Of a stretch of 64,000 nt of DNA, positions 23,105-34,354 are shown in pieces (positions within the stretch are counted from its first letter, which is position 1; every line of letters begins with the position of its first letter). A model generated the notes under the pieces. The model was not told where the DNA came from, did not search any database, and saw only the letters and a program-made list of their open reading frames with translations. Source of the DNA: Amylostereum areolatum (taxonomy: Eukaryota > Basidiomycota > Agaricomycetes > Russulales > Stereaceae); assembly GCA_012932865.1 (NCBI GenBank), contig SAXG01000001.1, positions 1,973,693 to 2,037,692 on the forward strand. The letters are read 5' to 3'. Both the position numbers and the translations under genes were made by a program.

Positions 23105-24009
23105 CACGTCTTCTTACTCGCAAGATCGGTACCACACCCGTTTCCGCCATTGGTTTCGGTGTAATGGGTCTTTCTCTCAATTACGCTGCGGCACCCTCAG
23201 ACGAAGAACGCACGGCTGTACGTTAAGAGTTATTCGTCTATCCTCATTCGATTCCCGGTTGCTCAAATCCCAGGTCCTCGACTCTCTCTACGAGCGGGGC
23301 TGCACTTTCTGAGACACCGCCGACGTCTACGGCGACAATAGGCAAGCGCAAGGAGATCTTTCTCGCCACCAAGTTTGGCCTCGGCGACAGCACGCATATG
23401 CCCAACGGCACTCCGGAGCATACAACACAGCAAATTGCCAACTCTCTCAAGAGACTGCAGACAGATTATATCGATTTGTGGTATCTGCACTGGTGTATCC
23501 CTTCACTGCGTTGCAAAGTCCTAATCGTCTTACCCCTCAAATCCACAATGATTTACACCTCGCAATCCTCCCGTAGAAGAAGCACGAGGACCTCGCTGCT
23601 CACGACTTCCGCCGCGCGATTCCCTGCTTCAGCCCGGAGAACTTCCCTAATTATCTTCAGCTCGCGGACTCTCTCTCTGAGATCGGCAAAGCGTATGGTG
23701 CAACGGCGGGCCAGGTCGCGCTCGCATGGTTGCTTGCTCAAGGCGACGACATTGTTCCCATTCCCGGCACGAAGAAAGTCAAAGTATGTTGCCTAGCTAT
23801 CCTTATGCAGGGGAGTACCTCACTGACCTCCGCATGCGTGTGCCTAGTTCTTGGACGAGAATCTGGGGCCATTGATGGTTAACCTCAGTCAAGAGGAATT
23901 GATTAAGATTCGCGCGTTGGCGACGAAGGCTGACTCTGCGTTCTTCGGGGATCGCCAACCAGCCTTCCTCGCCGCTGTGGCGTACGGGGACACACCGGAA
24001 CTTATCTAA
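23105..24009 (+). pseudogene. Decayed aldo-keto reductase copy
   Basis: Aligns by eye with the intact gene at 24775-26143. The position of the start codon reads acg instead of atg. [21 protein letters not shown] is preserved. The Trp codon before DTADVYG is a stop (tga at about 23310). Immediately after, about 32 bases encoding the [10 protein letters not shown] part are missing, which shifts the frame. The exon with [12 protein letters not shown] is intact, but the whole central exon around the [16 protein letters not shown] segment is absent. The last exons, ending FLDENLGPLMVNLSQEEL and [11 protein letters not shown], are intact to a TAA at 24007. Loss of start, a stop, a frameshift and a missing exon make a functional product implausible. 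Confidence 0.9.
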
Positions 24010-24774
24010 GGGGTCAAAACAGCTCCATCCGGGCTTCAGGATTGTTCTGTCATATTTATATCAATCGCCACCCACTTTGTGGACCAATTTCTCTAGGAGA
24101 ATTGTCTGGGTTGCTGGCAGGATGTACTTACTTAGGTGCTGTCTAGTCTCGCGACTGGCCTGCCTTAGAAAGACAGAGAGATTCAAGTTGGTTTTGATGG
24201 CGAGTTCAAGTCATGGTACGCGGTCAATATGTCCTTTCACCCTCCCTCTTCCTTATGACCTCTACTAGGTAGTAGAGCCTCTGGTTCCCTCCCCGGCTTC
24301 TTCCTTGCCGGTGGTTTCCCTAATAGGTATATGGCCAGACCACTAGTACTTATACGTACTAAGTAGGTAAGTGGTAAGAAGGCGAGAGCACACAACAATG
24401 ATTCCCAAGGAGGCCATTCGTCCGGCTCTCGCACAGGGCGATAGTTCCTGAGTTGACGCCATATAGGTACTCGTCTATGTTCAACGCGGACGATGACATG
24501 ACAGAATCGACACACTTCGGACAACGGAGGGTTGCAGACACTTTACCTATTATACACAAGTCTCTCTCATGTTGGCACGTGTCTTTATCCACACTCGATC
24601 GATGACACTGACGATCCACTTCTCACCGGCTGCGTTTCCAATACGAGCCTTCCATGCAGGTTCATTTTTACTGCGGTGAGAGGTATAAGAGCCAAACGTA
24701 GAGTCGACCCTGGTCCCCCGTCATCTCGCCCTCTTACCTCCGACATCCGCGTTTCAAAGTCTTTTATAATAGCC
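24010..24774. other. Spacer between the two aldo-keto reductase copies
   Basis: About 765 bases including the DUF4336 fragment listed next. The rest has no gene. The sequence tttataatagcc just before 24775 is AT-rich, but too close to the start codon to be a certain TATA box. Confidence 0.4.
24184..24223 (+). pseudogene. Fragment of a DUF4336 exon
   Basis: The stretch caagttggttttgatggcga followed by gttcaagtcatggtacgcgg mirrors the exon/intron border at 22029-22070 of the intact DUF4336 gene, where gagtttgggtttgacaccga is followed by gttcaagtcatg and gtgcgtgg. Even the donor site position is kept. It indicates that the reductase was duplicated together with its DUF4336 neighbour. Confidence 0.7.
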
Positions 24775-26143
24775 ATGTCTCTCCCCACTCGTAAGATTGG
24801 CACAACTCCCGTGTCCGCTATTGGCTACGGCGGAATGGGCCTTTCTATATGTTATGGCGTAGTACCTTTGGACGAAGAGCGTCTGGCCGTATGTCCAAGT
24901 GTGATATCCTATTCTTGTGTTCCGATTACTGAGGAAAGTTTTAGTTTCTCGACTCGCTCTACGAACGCGGCTGCACTTACTGGGACACTGCCGACGTGTA
25001 CGGCGATAACGAGGATATCATCGGCAAGTGGTTCGCGCGCACAGGCAAGCGCAAGGAGATCTTCCTCTCCACGAAGTTTGGCATTGGCGACAGAGCACGT
25101 GTGCCCAACGGCACTCCGGAATACGCAGTGCAACAGATCGCCAACTCTCTCAAGAGACTACAGACGGACTACATCGATCTGTGGTATCTACACCGGTACG
25201 CCACTTCATTATGCTGGGGACATTATTTCTCGGTATTTATGCGATCTATCGGATCCCCAGACCGGATCCCCAGGTTCCGATCGAGGCAAGCACTGTGTGC
25301 CTTCACATCTAAGGTCCAACCTAATACCATCTGACCTAACAGAAAACCATCAGCGCCATGGCTCAATTCGTCAAGTAATCAACCGCATCTCCCTTCTGCT
25401 TTGTCGTCGCGCGCTCACATTTGACATAGAGAAGGCAAAGTGAAGTACCTTGGCGTGTCGGAAGTCTCAGCCAAAAGTCTGCGCCGCGCGCACGCCGTGC
25501 ATCCCATATCCGCCGTCCAGCTCGAATACTCGCCTTCTGAAATCGGGATCGAGTCTGAGGAGATTGGCGTGCTCAAAGTTGCCCGAGAGCTGGGCATTGC
25601 CGTGGTTGCCTACAGTCCGCTCGGTCGCGGGTTGCTTTCGGGACAAGTCGTACGTCCCAATCGCTATGCTCCTCTCATAGAAACACTTCTTTATATTTTG
25701 CGGTTTTACGTATACTTAGAGGAAGCACGAAGACCTCGCTGCTAATGACTACCGCCGTGCGATACCCCGGTTCAACCCGGAGAACTTCCCTAATTACCTG
25801 CAGCTCGCTGATGCTCTCGCCGAAATCGGTAAAGCGCACGATGCGACGGCGAGTCAGGTCGCGCTCGCATGGTTGCTTGCTCAAGGCGACGACATCATCC
25901 CAATTCCTGGCACGAAGAAAATCAAGGTAGGCGGCCTAGTCCTTTTTTTACAGGGGGATGGCGATTGACTTTCGCATGCAGTACTTGGACGAGAATTTGG
26001 GAGCTTTAAAGATCAAGCTGAATCAAGACGAGCTGGGCAAGATCCGCGAGCTTGCGGTGAAAGCTGACTCTGCTTTCGCCGGCGCTCGCTACCCACCTGC
26101 GCTTGCTGCAGTGGCTTACGGCGACACCCCGGAGCTTTCGTAA
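24775..26143 (+). CDS. Aldo-keto reductase (AKR superfamily, YakC/AKR13-like)
   Basis: Cytosolic NADPH-dependent oxidoreductase reducing aldehydes or ketones; the substrate cannot be told. Exons: 24775-24888, 24945-25195, 25261-25294, 25343-25374, 25430-25649, 25720-25926, 25982-26143, giving 339 residues. The catalytic tetrad is visible: Asp and Tyr in [10 protein letters not shown], Lys in STKFG, His in LWYLHR. Further landmarks are [63 protein letters not shown] and GTKK, the cofactor-binding end. The third exon could instead end at 25285 with a GC donor, removing three residues; the GT donor is preferred. It is the functional member of a tandem duplication; the upstream copy at 23105-24009 is decayed. 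Confidence 0.93.
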
Positions 26144-26640
26144 GAAGTTAGGCGTCGGTGTAAAGACATACAAGGATCCGGGACCGTTGAGACGTGTTTC
26201 AGTAAAATATGGTGCTTACAAGCAGCATGCTAGCGACAATATTGCCACAATGCCAATGATATCATCTCTGTCATCGACTCGAACGATCGGCGATCACGGT
26301 CCAGGACGTCCAGTGCCCGCAGTCCGGCACAGGAGAAGCCGAAGAAGCCGTAGCCCTGACCGGTTGCAATTCATCTTTCGACTTGCCCTGACGAACTTTG
26401 TGAACCCATGTCTGCTTCTCGTAACTCTATTGCAACCTCCTCACTATGTCCTCACTAACTTCCCATAACTGATGCACGCCTGACGCAGTTTTTCGCCCCC
26501 GCGGCGATGGTGTAGTACCTAAGAAAGACGGGATGGGAGTGGGTTCGTTGTTCACAGGCTCCGCGTGTTGCCAAAAATCTTTGCACGGAAGTAGCCCCGT
26601 TCATGCGTCGGCGCTTCAGCTACGGTCCAAGAATATGTCT
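26144..26640. other. Intergenic region
   Basis: About 500 bases between the reductase and the phospholipase gene. It should hold the reductase 3' end and the phospholipase promoter, whose TATA box is listed separately. Nothing else is recognisable. Confidence 0.4.
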
Positions 26641-26647
26641 TATATAG
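26641..26647 (+). promoter_or_regulatory. TATA box of the phospholipase B gene
   Basis: The sequence tatatag lies 45 bases upstream of the ATG at 26686. Transcription starting about 30 bases downstream would skip the earlier in-frame ATG at 26659, which supports 26686 as the start codon. Confidence 0.6.
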
Positions 26648-26685
26648 GGCCTTGCATCATGCAGGTGAAATGCATTCCGTCCCCC

Positions 26686-29075
26686 ATGTTCGTTTCCTTT
26701 CTCACTGTTCTGACGCTGGCAGCGCGTGCCAGTGCTCAGTCCCCCACAGACTATGCTCCCTCCACTGGGCAGCAATGTCCCGACGTGACTACCAATCCTA
26801 TCGTCCGAACGTTTACCCCGCAGTCCCAAACTCTACACCCTCAGGAGGTTGAATACATCTCTAGCCGCAAATCCAACGTCCTCCCCAATGAATGGCAGAC
26901 CTGGCTCGGGAATGGCTCGGCGATCGGATACAACCTTAGCACGTTCAACGGAGCTCTCCCCAACGTCTCGATTGCCATCAGCGGGGGCGGATATCGTGCG
27001 TCGCAGTATGGTGCGGGGGTGCTCTCCGGACTCGACGCGCGGAACGCGTCCGCGGCGGCGGCGGGGACCGGCGGCCTGCTGCAGGTTGCGTCGTACTTAA
27101 GTGGACTTTCTGGTGCGTGAACCGACCTATCACACTTTTTAGGGTGGCTTGCTAATGGGCGGCGTGTAGGTGGCTCGTGGTTGACGGGGTCTCTTTACAT
27201 GAACAACTGGCCGAACATCAGCGACATGGTATTCGGAAATGGCGCTGAACTTGGCGGCTGGCTTCTTGATCTCTCTTTGCCTGATCCCAACGGCGCCAAC
27301 ATCTTGGACTCCAACAACCAAAAGTTCTACAACAGCCTCACCCAGAGTATCGATGCAAAGAGGGCAACTGGAATGTACGTGCTTCGCACGTTGTCTCGGG
27401 TATGGACGTGGGCTTGACTGGTCTCGGAACAGTGAAGTAAGCATCACGGACCTGTGGGCCCGCATGCTCTCCTATCATTTCCTCAACGGCACCTCACGAA
27501 GCAACTTTTACGATGACGATGTTGCTCATGGCGCCGGTCAATTTTGGTCTCGCATCTCGGCGACTGCTGCGTACCAACAACACGCTGCACCGTTTCCCAT
27601 CATTGTCACCGATTCTATTCAGACGAATGCTTCTGACTTTACCGCTGTGCCTTCCCTTCAATCCGTTGTATATGAAGTAAGTTCAGTATGTGCGCCACCC
27701 TGGGATTTTCTCACTGACGTCACCGGCGCTTTCAGGTGACGCCTTTGGAGTTTGGTTCGTGGGATCCTAGCCTGTCGGCCATGGCCAACATAACCTACGC
27801 TGGCACACATCTTACCAATGGAAACCCTGACAATGGCACTGCCTGTGTAACTGGTTTCGATGAGGCTGGTTACATCATCGGCACGAGTTCGAGCCTGTTC
27901 AATGTACGTGCAGCACACCCTGTCTCGTTTCCAGTTGCTGACATATCGCAGTCTATTCTTAACGAAGGCTCCGACACATTGAACGGCAACGACAAGGGTG
28001 ACGCGCAAGTTTTGCTCCAGCTAATTCAAAAGGTTTTTGCGTCGATTATAGGCACAAATGATGTTGCCAATTGGCCGAACGTGAGTGTCGCATCCAAGTA
28101 TATCCAAGCCGTATCGCCTATGCATCGTCCTGTTGTTGTAGCCTTTTCAAAGTATCAGTGCTTCGACGTTCCAAGATTCTTCCTCTTCATACCTGTCCAT
28201 GGTTGACGGGGGGGAGAACCTCGAGAATGTTCCCCTTGGTCCGATGTTCGTCAAGGCAAGGGACATGGACTTCGTCGTTGCTGTCGATGGATCATTCGAC
28301 ACGACCGACACTTGGCCTAAGTGCGTCCCTGGGCTCGGGTCCGTGTTTTGACGAGTACTGACGCCCTCCGATTAGTGGGACCTCTTTGCTCACCACTTCA
28401 GAGCGTATCTCAACTATCTTGACTACATCCCACCAAGCATTCCCTCCTATTCCAAACTCAACAGCTGATTTCGTCTCTACCGGCGTGAACCGCCGACCCA
28501 CATTCTTTGGTTGCGATCCCACACAGAACCCTCCCGAGTGGCCTTTAGTTCTCTATCTTCCGAACTCCCCTCCCATCAACGGCAGCTCCCCTGTCACAAA
28601 GTGCGTTTTTCCCCCTGCTTGCCCCGCCTAGTTTTGACCGTCCCACAGCTCGCCCACCTTAAAGCTTTCCTACACCCTCGAGCATACCCAGCTCTTCCTT
28701 GACCAGGCTCATAATACCACTATCAGTGGCTTCGTCCCCAACAAAAACACTCCCGATCCCAACTGGGGGAAATGCCTGCAATGCGGCGCGATTGATCGTG
28801 CCCGGTACAAGACCAGCCCAGTTACCCCGCGATCGGACTTCTGCACAACGTGCTTCCAGCAATATTGCTACAACGCGAGTAACCCACCGAGTCAGTCGGA
28901 GCTCCCGGGGCGTAACTTGACGTACTTCGATCCGGGCACGAGCACGAGCGTTGTTGGAAACTCTGCCACTGGGCCCACGAACGGGGCTCTTGAACGCTCT
29001 ACGAGCTTGGCAGTGCTCGTAGGCGCCGTTTCGATGGGGCTCTTCAGCATCCTGTGGGTCTCTTTCCCCGTTTGA
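26686..29075 (+). CDS. Secreted or GPI-anchored phospholipase B (lysophospholipase)
   Basis: Removes acyl chains from phospholipids and lysophospholipids at the cell surface; fungal plasma-membrane PLB with the cytosolic PLA2 catalytic fold. Eight exons (26686-27112, 27170-27374, 27433-27676, 27736-27903, 27952-28080, 28142-28320, 28376-28600, 28649-29075) give 667 residues in phase. A signal peptide MFVSFLTVLTLAARASAQ opens the protein. Catalytic parts: SGGGYRA for the oxyanion region, nucleophile motif LSGLSGGSW (split by intron 1), and VVAVDGSFDTTDTWPNG with the catalytic Asp. ENLENVPLGPMF and a Cys-rich module near KCLQCGAIDRARY and FCTTCFQQYC are typical. Many NxS/T sites suggest N-glycosylation. 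The hydrophobic end TSLAVLVGAVSMGLFSIL suggests a GPI anchor. A last intron starting at 29054 would end the protein after one more residue. Confidence 0.93.
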
Positions 29076-29357
29076 AGTCGCCGTCATATGGCTGACTCGT
29101 CCTCGGGTAGGTGGTAATTTTCGGAACATCTTGTATCATCGGTATCGGGATCTAGCTTCGTAAGCATTTTTCCCTTTTCTCCATCCAACATCTGTGTTAA
29201 ATCGACCGTCTACTTCACAGACATCGCCTGTTTATTAGTGTAAGCCCACTGTATTCCAAAGTGTAATGAGTGTGGTGCGATTATTACGGACAATATCAGC
29301 ATTTATATCGATCGATGGAGCCGGTCCTTCGTCTGAATCAATGTATTGAGTATCTTG
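29076..29357. other. Convergent 3' flank
   Basis: Short spacer holding the 3' ends of the phospholipase gene and of the small minus-strand gene. Nothing else seen. Confidence 0.4.
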
Positions 29358-29726
29358 TCAAGCCTTGCAAGGTTTGGCTACCCGAACCTGCACCATCGCC
29401 TCAGCATAGTCCTCTGCCGCGCGCAACCCTCCGCATAAAAGCTCCCCGGCAATACGATCCGCGTCAACCCCACCACTTCCCCCGCTCTGCGATGCGCCTA
29501 GGCTCTGCGCGCGGAATTCGGCCATGCCTGCGGCGACGAACGCCATCTGGGCATGCAGGATTTTGGAGTGGCGTGATGTCGCCGTCATCGGCACATAGGC
29601 GCTCGAGGAGGACGAGGAGGACATGGCTCGCCGGACGCGGGTGATGGGTGTCGTAGTGATCAACGGGGATGTGGATGGAGATCCGGACACGGGTATGGAG
29701 AGCGAGGCGGGTGAGGAGGCGTTCAT
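29358..29726 (-). CDS. Small hypothetical protein
   Basis: Unrecognised single-exon ORF of 122 residues. The N-terminus is Ser/Thr/Pro-rich (MNASSPASLSIPVSGSPSTS), followed by a hydrophilic Ser run and a possible helix SKILHAQMAFVAAGMAEFRA. The inner ATG at 29726 is preferred over the one at 29903 because a TATA-like tatatata at about 29879-29886 lies about 155 bases upstream of it and inside the longer reading. The codon pattern is open, but nothing else proves that it is expressed. Confidence 0.4.
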   Translation of the reverse strand: MNASSPASLSIPVSGSPSTSPLITTTPITRVRRAMSSSSSSSAYVPMTATSRHSKILHAQMAFVAAGMAEFRAQSLGASQSGGSGGVDADRIAGELLCGGLRAAEDYAEAMVQVRVAKPCKA

Positions 29727-30522
29727 TACGATAGAGGTGCTTGTGTTGGTGGCGCGTGGGTGGATGGGAAATGTGTGGATCAGCAATGGGCACGCTGACT
29801 CGAGGGACGACTCTAGCGCAGTGTGATAGAGGGCGCACAGACTTCGTAGTCGAGGGGGCCTGGAGGACAAGCGTGCGGTATATATACACCGCGGACCCTC
29901 CATTATACTTAGAACAATGGGCAGTGGGTCAGAGGGGCCTCGACAGGTCGGGAAGCCGCCACTTCGACGCGTTTAATGGTGATTATCCGAACCAGGCCGC
30001 TGATAGGGCACCCGCGCGGCACCGTGATATTGAGTGGCAGGCCTGAATGGTACAAAGATGCGGTCCATGGAAGCCACTGTGCCGCTTCGCCGTCCGAGGA
30101 TGGGTTATGAAGCAGACATGTGTGGTTAGTGCGTTGGCCGTAACGGGCTGGGCGCAGAAGAGTGCTCGGCGTTCCGAGGTGGCCAGGGATGAAGTTCGCA
30201 GATAGAAATATAGAAGGATGGGCGTATCACACACGCGGCAGGTTCGAAGGGAGGAAGGGCCCTCGGGGGAAGGATGAGGCATGAGATGCTTTTATTCGCA
30301 CAGGACTCGGGTCCAATGGCCGTAAGGAACAAATGGTAGCAATAAGTATCTTCACCACTAATGACGACTTGATAGCGTATACAATCGCCCTGTTCGCATC
30401 AAGTCAACGAACAATCCGGGTGGTGGGGCGGACGAAGAGTGGACGGTGGGAAGCTGTGTAACAAGCGCACAAGGAAAGTAACTAACGGAGCACAAGGAAG
30501 GCGCGGGAGAAGAACGTACGAT
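29727..30522. other. Intergenic region downstream of the cellobiohydrolase
   Basis: About 800 bases. Includes the palindromic-looking gcggtatatatacaccgc near 29876-29893, a plausible promoter of the small minus-strand gene. The rest should be the cellobiohydrolase 3' untranslated region. No gene recognised. Confidence 0.4.
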
Positions 30523-32000
30523 TTACGAGAAGGTGGAACCGATAGGGCCGAATTTGATGTTCGAGTAGGTGACGGACGCGTTGGGGCTCGCGGACTCAAC
30601 GTCCTCGGGCACACCAGAGGAGGTAGAGCAGGTGCCGCGAGCGATACCGGGTTGGGAAGGGTCGGCATCGGTGGGGTAGTCTGAGTCAAGCCAGAGCATG
30701 TTCACGGCGTGGTCGTCCCACACGCTCATGACGAGAACCATACCGGCCTCGAAGGCATCGCCCATGGCCCTGAGTCCACCACGCGACTCAAACGAGTTTG
30801 TATCACCGAATGCTGTCTTCTGCGCGTTGCAGAAATCGTCTGTGATCGAGTCGAATGTGTCCATGCCGGGGATGTTTGTCTTGGAGTTCTGGATGACGGT
30901 GCCGTCTTGCACGTACAGGCGCCGAATCTCGACGAGGTCACCAGAAGTGCTATTGTCCGAGGTGATGAACTGGGTGACGACGGTGAATTTGGAGGACGTG
31001 TCGACGGTCCGGCCGGGGCCGAGGAAGGACTTGTCGCCCATACGGAACGAGTTGAAATCGCATCCATCCTTGTCGCACACGCCGTCGTACCGTTCGTCGC
31101 CGTCGCCGCAATCGGTGCCCTCGCAGCGCGTCTGGCCGTTGACGGTGCACACGTGTGGAGTGTACGCGGCGGCCATAGAGTTGGCCTCCCATATGTCCAT
31201 CTCGGAGCAGCAGCTGCCGTAAGTCCCAGAGCCCGCATTGACATCGGTGTCAGACGGAGTCCAGCCCTCGACATTAGCCTGCGTAGGAACGTAAGCAAAG
31301 CACGAGAGAGAGCGAGGGGAAACAAATGCACCTCTCCGTTGATGAACTTGATGTCGTGCGGGCATTGCGAATCGCAGTATCCCGTTCCATACCCGGCGCC
31401 AGCTTTGTTCGTCGAGAACTTAGCCTTGCCACCGTCTGCATCCATCTGAACAAAGTATAGGGCACCGTTGAGCCCACAGGGGAGTGTCGACATGTCGACA
31501 TCGAAGGTGAACTCTTGGTTTTTGAGGTTGAACATCTGATAGGTAGAGTCGTCCTTCAAGAGATACGTGCGGGAGCCGATGTTCTTTTGGGCGCTTTGCG
31601 TTACGAACTTGAGCGTAAGCGCACCGCTGGACGCAGTGATACCGTAGGTGCCTATTTTACAGGAGTCAGTTCCACGAACAAGACTCTAGTTTCAATCCAA
31701 GAGCTTACCGGAGTAGTCACCGCCATCGAGAGCACAGTTCGTCGCACAGGTTGCATCGTCGGGACAGAGAGTTGCATCCCACTCGTTGCCGGTGTAGCAG
31801 TTGGTGGATCCGGTGGTGTCATGAAGCCAACGCCAGTTGGAGTCCAAGACAACCTTAGTCGATAAACTGGAGCAGGAACCGCCCGCCGCGCACGACTGGA
31901 TGGGCATGGAAGGGTGGGTTTCCGTCGTGAAGGTCCCGACTTGTTGAGCTTCAACGACAGCAACGAGGGCAAAAGAGATGAGAGCAGCAGTGGGGAACAT
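30523..32000 (-). CDS. Family 7 cellobiohydrolase (CBHI type, no binding module)
   Basis: Secreted exoglucanase that releases cellobiose from the reducing end of cellulose. Minus-strand exons 32000-31709, 31651-31332 and 31278-30523 join in phase to 455 residues. Signal peptide [20 protein letters not shown], then [18 protein letters not shown] at the mature N-terminus. [20 protein letters not shown] and the many paired Cys are typical. The catalytic motif [11 protein letters not shown] supplies the nucleophile Glu, helper Asp and acid/base Glu. Later landmarks are [50 protein letters not shown] and [12 protein letters not shown]. The protein ends there, without the linker and family 1 carbohydrate-binding module that many CBHI enzymes carry. 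A TATA box lies about 60 bases upstream. Confidence 0.97.
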
Positions 32001-32060
32001 GTTGAAACCGGGGTGGTGGAAAGCCGCGAGAACGACGGAGAGCTCCTAAATTTCGACAGG

Positions 32061-32070
32061 CTTTTATACC
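32061..32070 (-). promoter_or_regulatory. TATA box of the cellobiohydrolase gene
   Basis: Read on the minus strand the sequence is ggtataaaag, about 60 bases upstream of the start codon at 32000. Distance and sequence fit a strong, inducible fungal promoter. Confidence 0.75.
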
Positions 32071-34354
32071 CGTGCGCCGTTGATTCTCGATCTGTTGTCT
32101 TGATAAACGTACATGCGGTAGGACGAAGAGACGAGGACCGTATCCAGCTTGGACGATGTTGAAAAACTCCGAGAAGTATGGACGTTGAGCGGATGACTGC
32201 ATAACAAACCGATAAATGGCCGTGAACCACCTTGGACGCCCGTCGTACGAGGCGCAAATATCATGCAGGACTAGCTGTATAGTGATGACCGTTGTGATGT
32301 CCATCGGAGGTCGTTCCTTGTATTATCCGGGAGCAGCACGAGGACATTCGTCGGGATATTGAGATTGCAAACAGTCCTTGGCATGAAGTCTCGAGTGGGT
32401 TGTCTTCCGATAAATTAGCGAGTGCGTGGGCATTACAGATGTTGTAGATACTCTTCTCGATACTGGCGTCCTTCGGCCGTGAACTCGTGCATTCGTAGGC
32501 AATCACGGGTCCCGTTGCGTCCCGGTACAAACCTTGAGAATGAGGGAGGCCGATCAACGGGAAGTAAAGGTTGAGACTAGACAAGAACAGGGTTCGGAAG
32601 AAGGCGACGCGTCGAAGTCCACATTACGTGCTATTATTCCGCGACTATCACAGGATACGGTGGGCCAGCGGTGGGTGATTGTTACAAGTTTTCTGCACCG
32701 GCTTCAGGTAGACCTTGCGATAAAGCTCTTGGTACGATGGAGCCACCCTCTCTCCGACATAACCCGCGGAGCACGCCGTTCGTAGTCGAACCGCGTGTAT
32801 CTCGAAAGACACCGCGAGTCGAGGAGGGAAGGACTGCATGTTTGGAAGTTCGCTTTCGACGACCAACGTTCATTGCCGAGGCTGGGTCTTCATTTCAGCT
32901 CGAACGTCCTCCAAGGATGCACTGATGTTTGATAAGTGGGGTCAGTCTAGGCCATTATGCGAACACTGAACATGCACTCACACCTCCGAAAACCAACGTT
33001 GGCTGGAAAACCGTGAGTTCAGCAGGGCTGAACGGATCTCGTCTTTGAGAGAGCGGAGATCTACTCCTCTCATAGAATAAGGTGTTTTCCGATGAATATC
33101 AAGGACATGACGCTTGATGCTTGATGCTTATGCTTGACATGTAAAGCAGGAGGAAGGAGTCAGAGCCACTGGGTTGGAATCGGGATCCCTGAAGGCTGCA
33201 AACGGAACTGACTATCGGTACTCACGTAAGCGCCTGTCATTTCTTCATCTCTAAGTACTAGTACCAACTTGGTACTAATTCCCTCACCCTCACCCACGAC
33301 TTCGCTCCCCTCTTATTTTTTCTACTCTTGATGCATTTTTTGACTATGCAGGAGCTCCAACGAGACGCTGCGCGGTTTCAAAGTTCATCAGTACTCTGGA
33401 CTCTCTCTCCCCCCTAGAGCCTTAAGCAAGCTGGTCATAAAGAGCGCCTGGTGAACGGCATTCCTTTGCTCATCGTGTGATGCCCCTGCGCTCACCATGC
33501 TGCAATCCCCATCCTACAACCCCCTGCGATCCCCCCGTCTCGCAGGGTGGAGAACCCCTACCCACAGTGTGATGCCCCCGTGCTCCCCCACGATGGTGTA
33601 GTCCTCGCACTGCCCATGGAACATGCGGCCCCTCCCCTCCCTCCCACCCCAGACCGTCGCCCGTCGTCGAGCTCGACGGCGACGAGCTCCGTTTTTGCCC
33701 GGTTATATCCCGGCCAATCAGACAGCCTGGATAAGACGGACCGGCTACCCATAATGCCCGGGCGCACGAGCTTGCCCTCCCGCCCCGTCCCGTCCCGCCG
33801 CGCTCTGTGCGAGACTGGCATCCCTCCCCCACCTCAAGACGCGCTCGACGCCACCCATCCCCCTCCCCTCCACACCCATGACACCACTCACCGGCCTAAA
33901 CTCGTCCTCGCCACGAAAAAGCCATGTCCACTGGCCCGGAAACCCACTGCTATCACCTGCAAGCACCGGCGCATTCGACGTGCTCGCCCTCTTCGAGCTT
34001 GCGCGTCCTGCCTGGCCGCGACGGGACGGTCTCCCAGGGCCGGAATCGTCAGGAGAGGAGAGTGATGAACCTGCCTGACTCCCGATTTGCGCGCCCGCTT
34101 GTCATCCCCTCTCGTTTATCATTAAAATATATTCTAAGTTACCCTAATCACCTTCTATCACTACCTTAAGGCCCCTCACCGAGTCTATAGATCGACAACT
34201 TTCAATGTAGTGAGCTCGTCTCGACCACGGAAGGGGCTCCGGCTGTTTCTTGTTGTAGGGACCGCGCCGTGTATTTATCTATCTATCTATCTATCTATCA
34301 CCACTATCTGGCGAATTTTTGGCTCTTCCGCGAACGCAAACGGTGTTCATCTAA
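32071..34354. other. Long intergenic region
   Basis: About 2.3 kb between the cellobiohydrolase and KTI12. Open stretches near 33.5-34.1 kb lack ATG starts and consist of Pro/Arg/Ser-rich low-complexity codons from C-rich DNA. An imperfect repetition around gtgatgccccc appears near 33477 and 33569. A tetranucleotide repeat at the right end is listed separately. The cellobiohydrolase control region should lie in the left part. Confidence 0.4.
34276..34299. repeat. Tetranucleotide microsatellite (TATC)6
   Basis: Six perfect units of tatc, ending 55 bases before the KTI12 start codon, thus in its promoter or 5' untranslated region. Length variation between strains is expected. Confidence 0.95.

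Noticed and set aside
25286..25342. GC-AG intron in the aldo-keto reductase
   Set aside because: A GT donor nine bases downstream also keeps the frame and only adds three residues, so a non-canonical donor is not needed.
33547..34065. 172-codon open stretch
   Set aside because: It lacks an ATG start and consists of Pro/Ser/Arg codons from C-rich DNA.
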